This document shows positions 63,373 to 64,000 of a DNA stretch of 64,000 nucleotides, one piece after another. The position numbers and the translations under genes are program-made. Location: assembly GCA_003388555.1 (NCBI GenBank), contig QQVD01000031.1:1-64000 (forward strand), read 5' to 3'. Origin of the DNA: Acidobacteriota bacterium. GTDB lineage: Bacteria; Acidobacteriota; Thermoanaerobaculia; Multivoradales; Multivoraceae. The notes beneath the pieces were generated by a model, which was not told the DNA's origin, made no database searches, and saw only the letters and a program-made list of their open reading frames with translations. The first letter of the stretch is position 1. Every line of letters begins with the position of its first letter.

Positions 63373-64000
63373 GTGTTGCGACGCACGTTGTGCTGGGCGG
63401 TCGCGTCGGGTGCGGCGGCGCTGCAGGCCTGGATGCTGTGGAGCTACGGAGCGACCTCACAGGGACCGCTGCTCGAGGCGGTGGTCGCAGCCGCTGCCCT
63501 CGGCCTGCTCGCGCTGCTGGTGGCGGTCCGGCCGGCCCGGCTGGGAGTCGTCTACTGGGGTGTCGGCGCCGTCGCGGCCCTCGGCGTTCTGCTGCTGCCG
63601 ACGGTGCGCGCCGAGGGTTGGTCGGTGCTGCTGCTGGGCTGGGTCTTCTTCGGCCTGCCGGCGCTGCTCTCGAGCGAGGTGCCGGAGTCCGGTCGCATCG
63701 CCGCGATCGCCAGGGCGCTGGTCGTGGTCGTCTGCCTGTTCGGCGTCGCCGAGGCCGTGGCCGGGGTGCTGCAGGGGCGCGGGCTCCTGCCGATCAACTT
63801 CGTGCACGGGGTCACCGGCACCTACGTCAGCCCGAACCACTTCGCCGGCCTCATCGTGCTCACCTGCCTGACTGCGATCGGCGTGCTGGCGGGGTTCGCT
63901 GCGGGTGCGGCGGCTGCACCGGTGCGGCGGGTCGCAGCGGCGCTGCTCGCCGCCGCCGTGGTCCCGTTGCTCGGCGCGGCGGTCTTCGCGTCGCGGAGTC
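63373..64000 (+). CDS. O-antigen ligase family membrane protein (partial, cut by window edge)
   Basis: The gene starts at GTG 63373, 26 bp after the kinase stop, and runs off the right edge. The visible 209 residues contain about five or six helices. The family loop appears as VTGTYVSPNHFAGLIVLT (compare GTFVNRNHFAG in Wzy/WaaL proteins), preceded by VAEAVAGVLQGRGLLP. Such proteins polymerise or ligate undecaprenyl-linked sugar units in the periplasm. Adjacent placement after the BY-kinase is the classic arrangement of a Wzx/Wzy exopolysaccharide system. The catalytic C-terminal half is outside the window. Confidence 0.82.
   Translation, partial: MLRRTLCWAVASGAAALQAWMLWSYGATSQGPLLEAVVAAAALGLLALLVAVRPARLGVVYWGVGAVAALGVLLLPTVRAEGWSVLLLGWVFFGLPALLSSEVPESGRIAAIARALVVVVCLFGVAEAVAGVLQGRGLLPINFVHGVTGTYVSPNHFAGLIVLTCLTAIGVLAGFAAGAAAAPVRRVAAALLAAAVVPLLGAAVFASRS

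Overview
The window is strongly GC-rich, with third codon positions almost all G or C and frequent GTG and TTG starts. The gene content suggests an Acidobacteriota genome, most likely from the Thermoanaerobaculia/Holophagae side. The pointers are an Oar-like TonB receptor with an N-terminal carboxypeptidase-regulatory domain, two large CRTAC1 (FG-GAP plus ASPIC/UnbV) proteins, a DUF3604 protein, a TMTC-type TPR membrane protein, a DUF3179 protein and a CHRD protein ending in an FESGD...AWS tail. This placement is inferred from family content, not from a phylogenetic test. No tRNA, rRNA, CRISPR array or insertion sequence with a recognisable transposase was seen.

Layout. 1-4138: a cut-off FMN-binding PNPOx-like gene, folD, a GT4 glycosyltransferase and a K+ channel with a RCK-type tail. 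4279-9198: a lipoprotein, then a leftward group (DUF3179, Gfo/Idh/MocA oxidoreductase, GT4) and a DUF4332 protein. 9309-15044: leftward housekeeping and small genes (LysM/BON protein, DUF937, cupredoxin-like secreted protein, a zinc-less ribosomal S4, PolX, NUDIX). 15104-25312: threonine aldolase, cation/proton antiporter with RCK domain, LLM oxidoreductase, AroH chorismate mutase, membrane proteins, NatAB-like ABC exporter, cis-prenyltransferase. 25393-27081: a three-gene cassette of ECF-like sigma factor, one-TM probable anti-sigma factor and a double-STN periplasmic protein. 27068-30975: two divergent GT39-like membrane glycosyltransferases. 30976-32400: a decayed hybrid sensor kinase and CheR region. 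32404-35411: DUF3604 and a secreted protein. 35446-38881: YbbA/YbbP-like ABC system. 39007-46711: two translationally coupled CRTAC1 proteins facing an Oar-like receptor with a one-base frameshift. 46746-53044: TMTC protein, CHRD protein, then a coupled set of Tat-exported subunit-3-like protein, GMC flavoprotein with a four-cysteine cluster, and amidohydrolase.

53088-58055: TauE/SafE permease, a frameshifted GIY-YIG nuclease gene lying between two inverted copies of a ~50-bp hairpin repeat, and ileS with a possible attenuator in its leader. 58056-64000: the start of an exopolysaccharide locus (SH3 protein, CpsB-type phosphatase, a leftward FecR-like protein, a BY-kinase with Wzz domain and a cut-off O-antigen ligase-like protein). 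The kinase, phosphatase and ligase are a standard polymer-length control and export set.

The features most worth following up are the repeat-flanked GIY-YIG unit, the sigma/anti-sigma/double-STN cassette without its own receptor, the cysteine-cluster GMC enzyme, and the leader structures upstream of rpsD and ileS.
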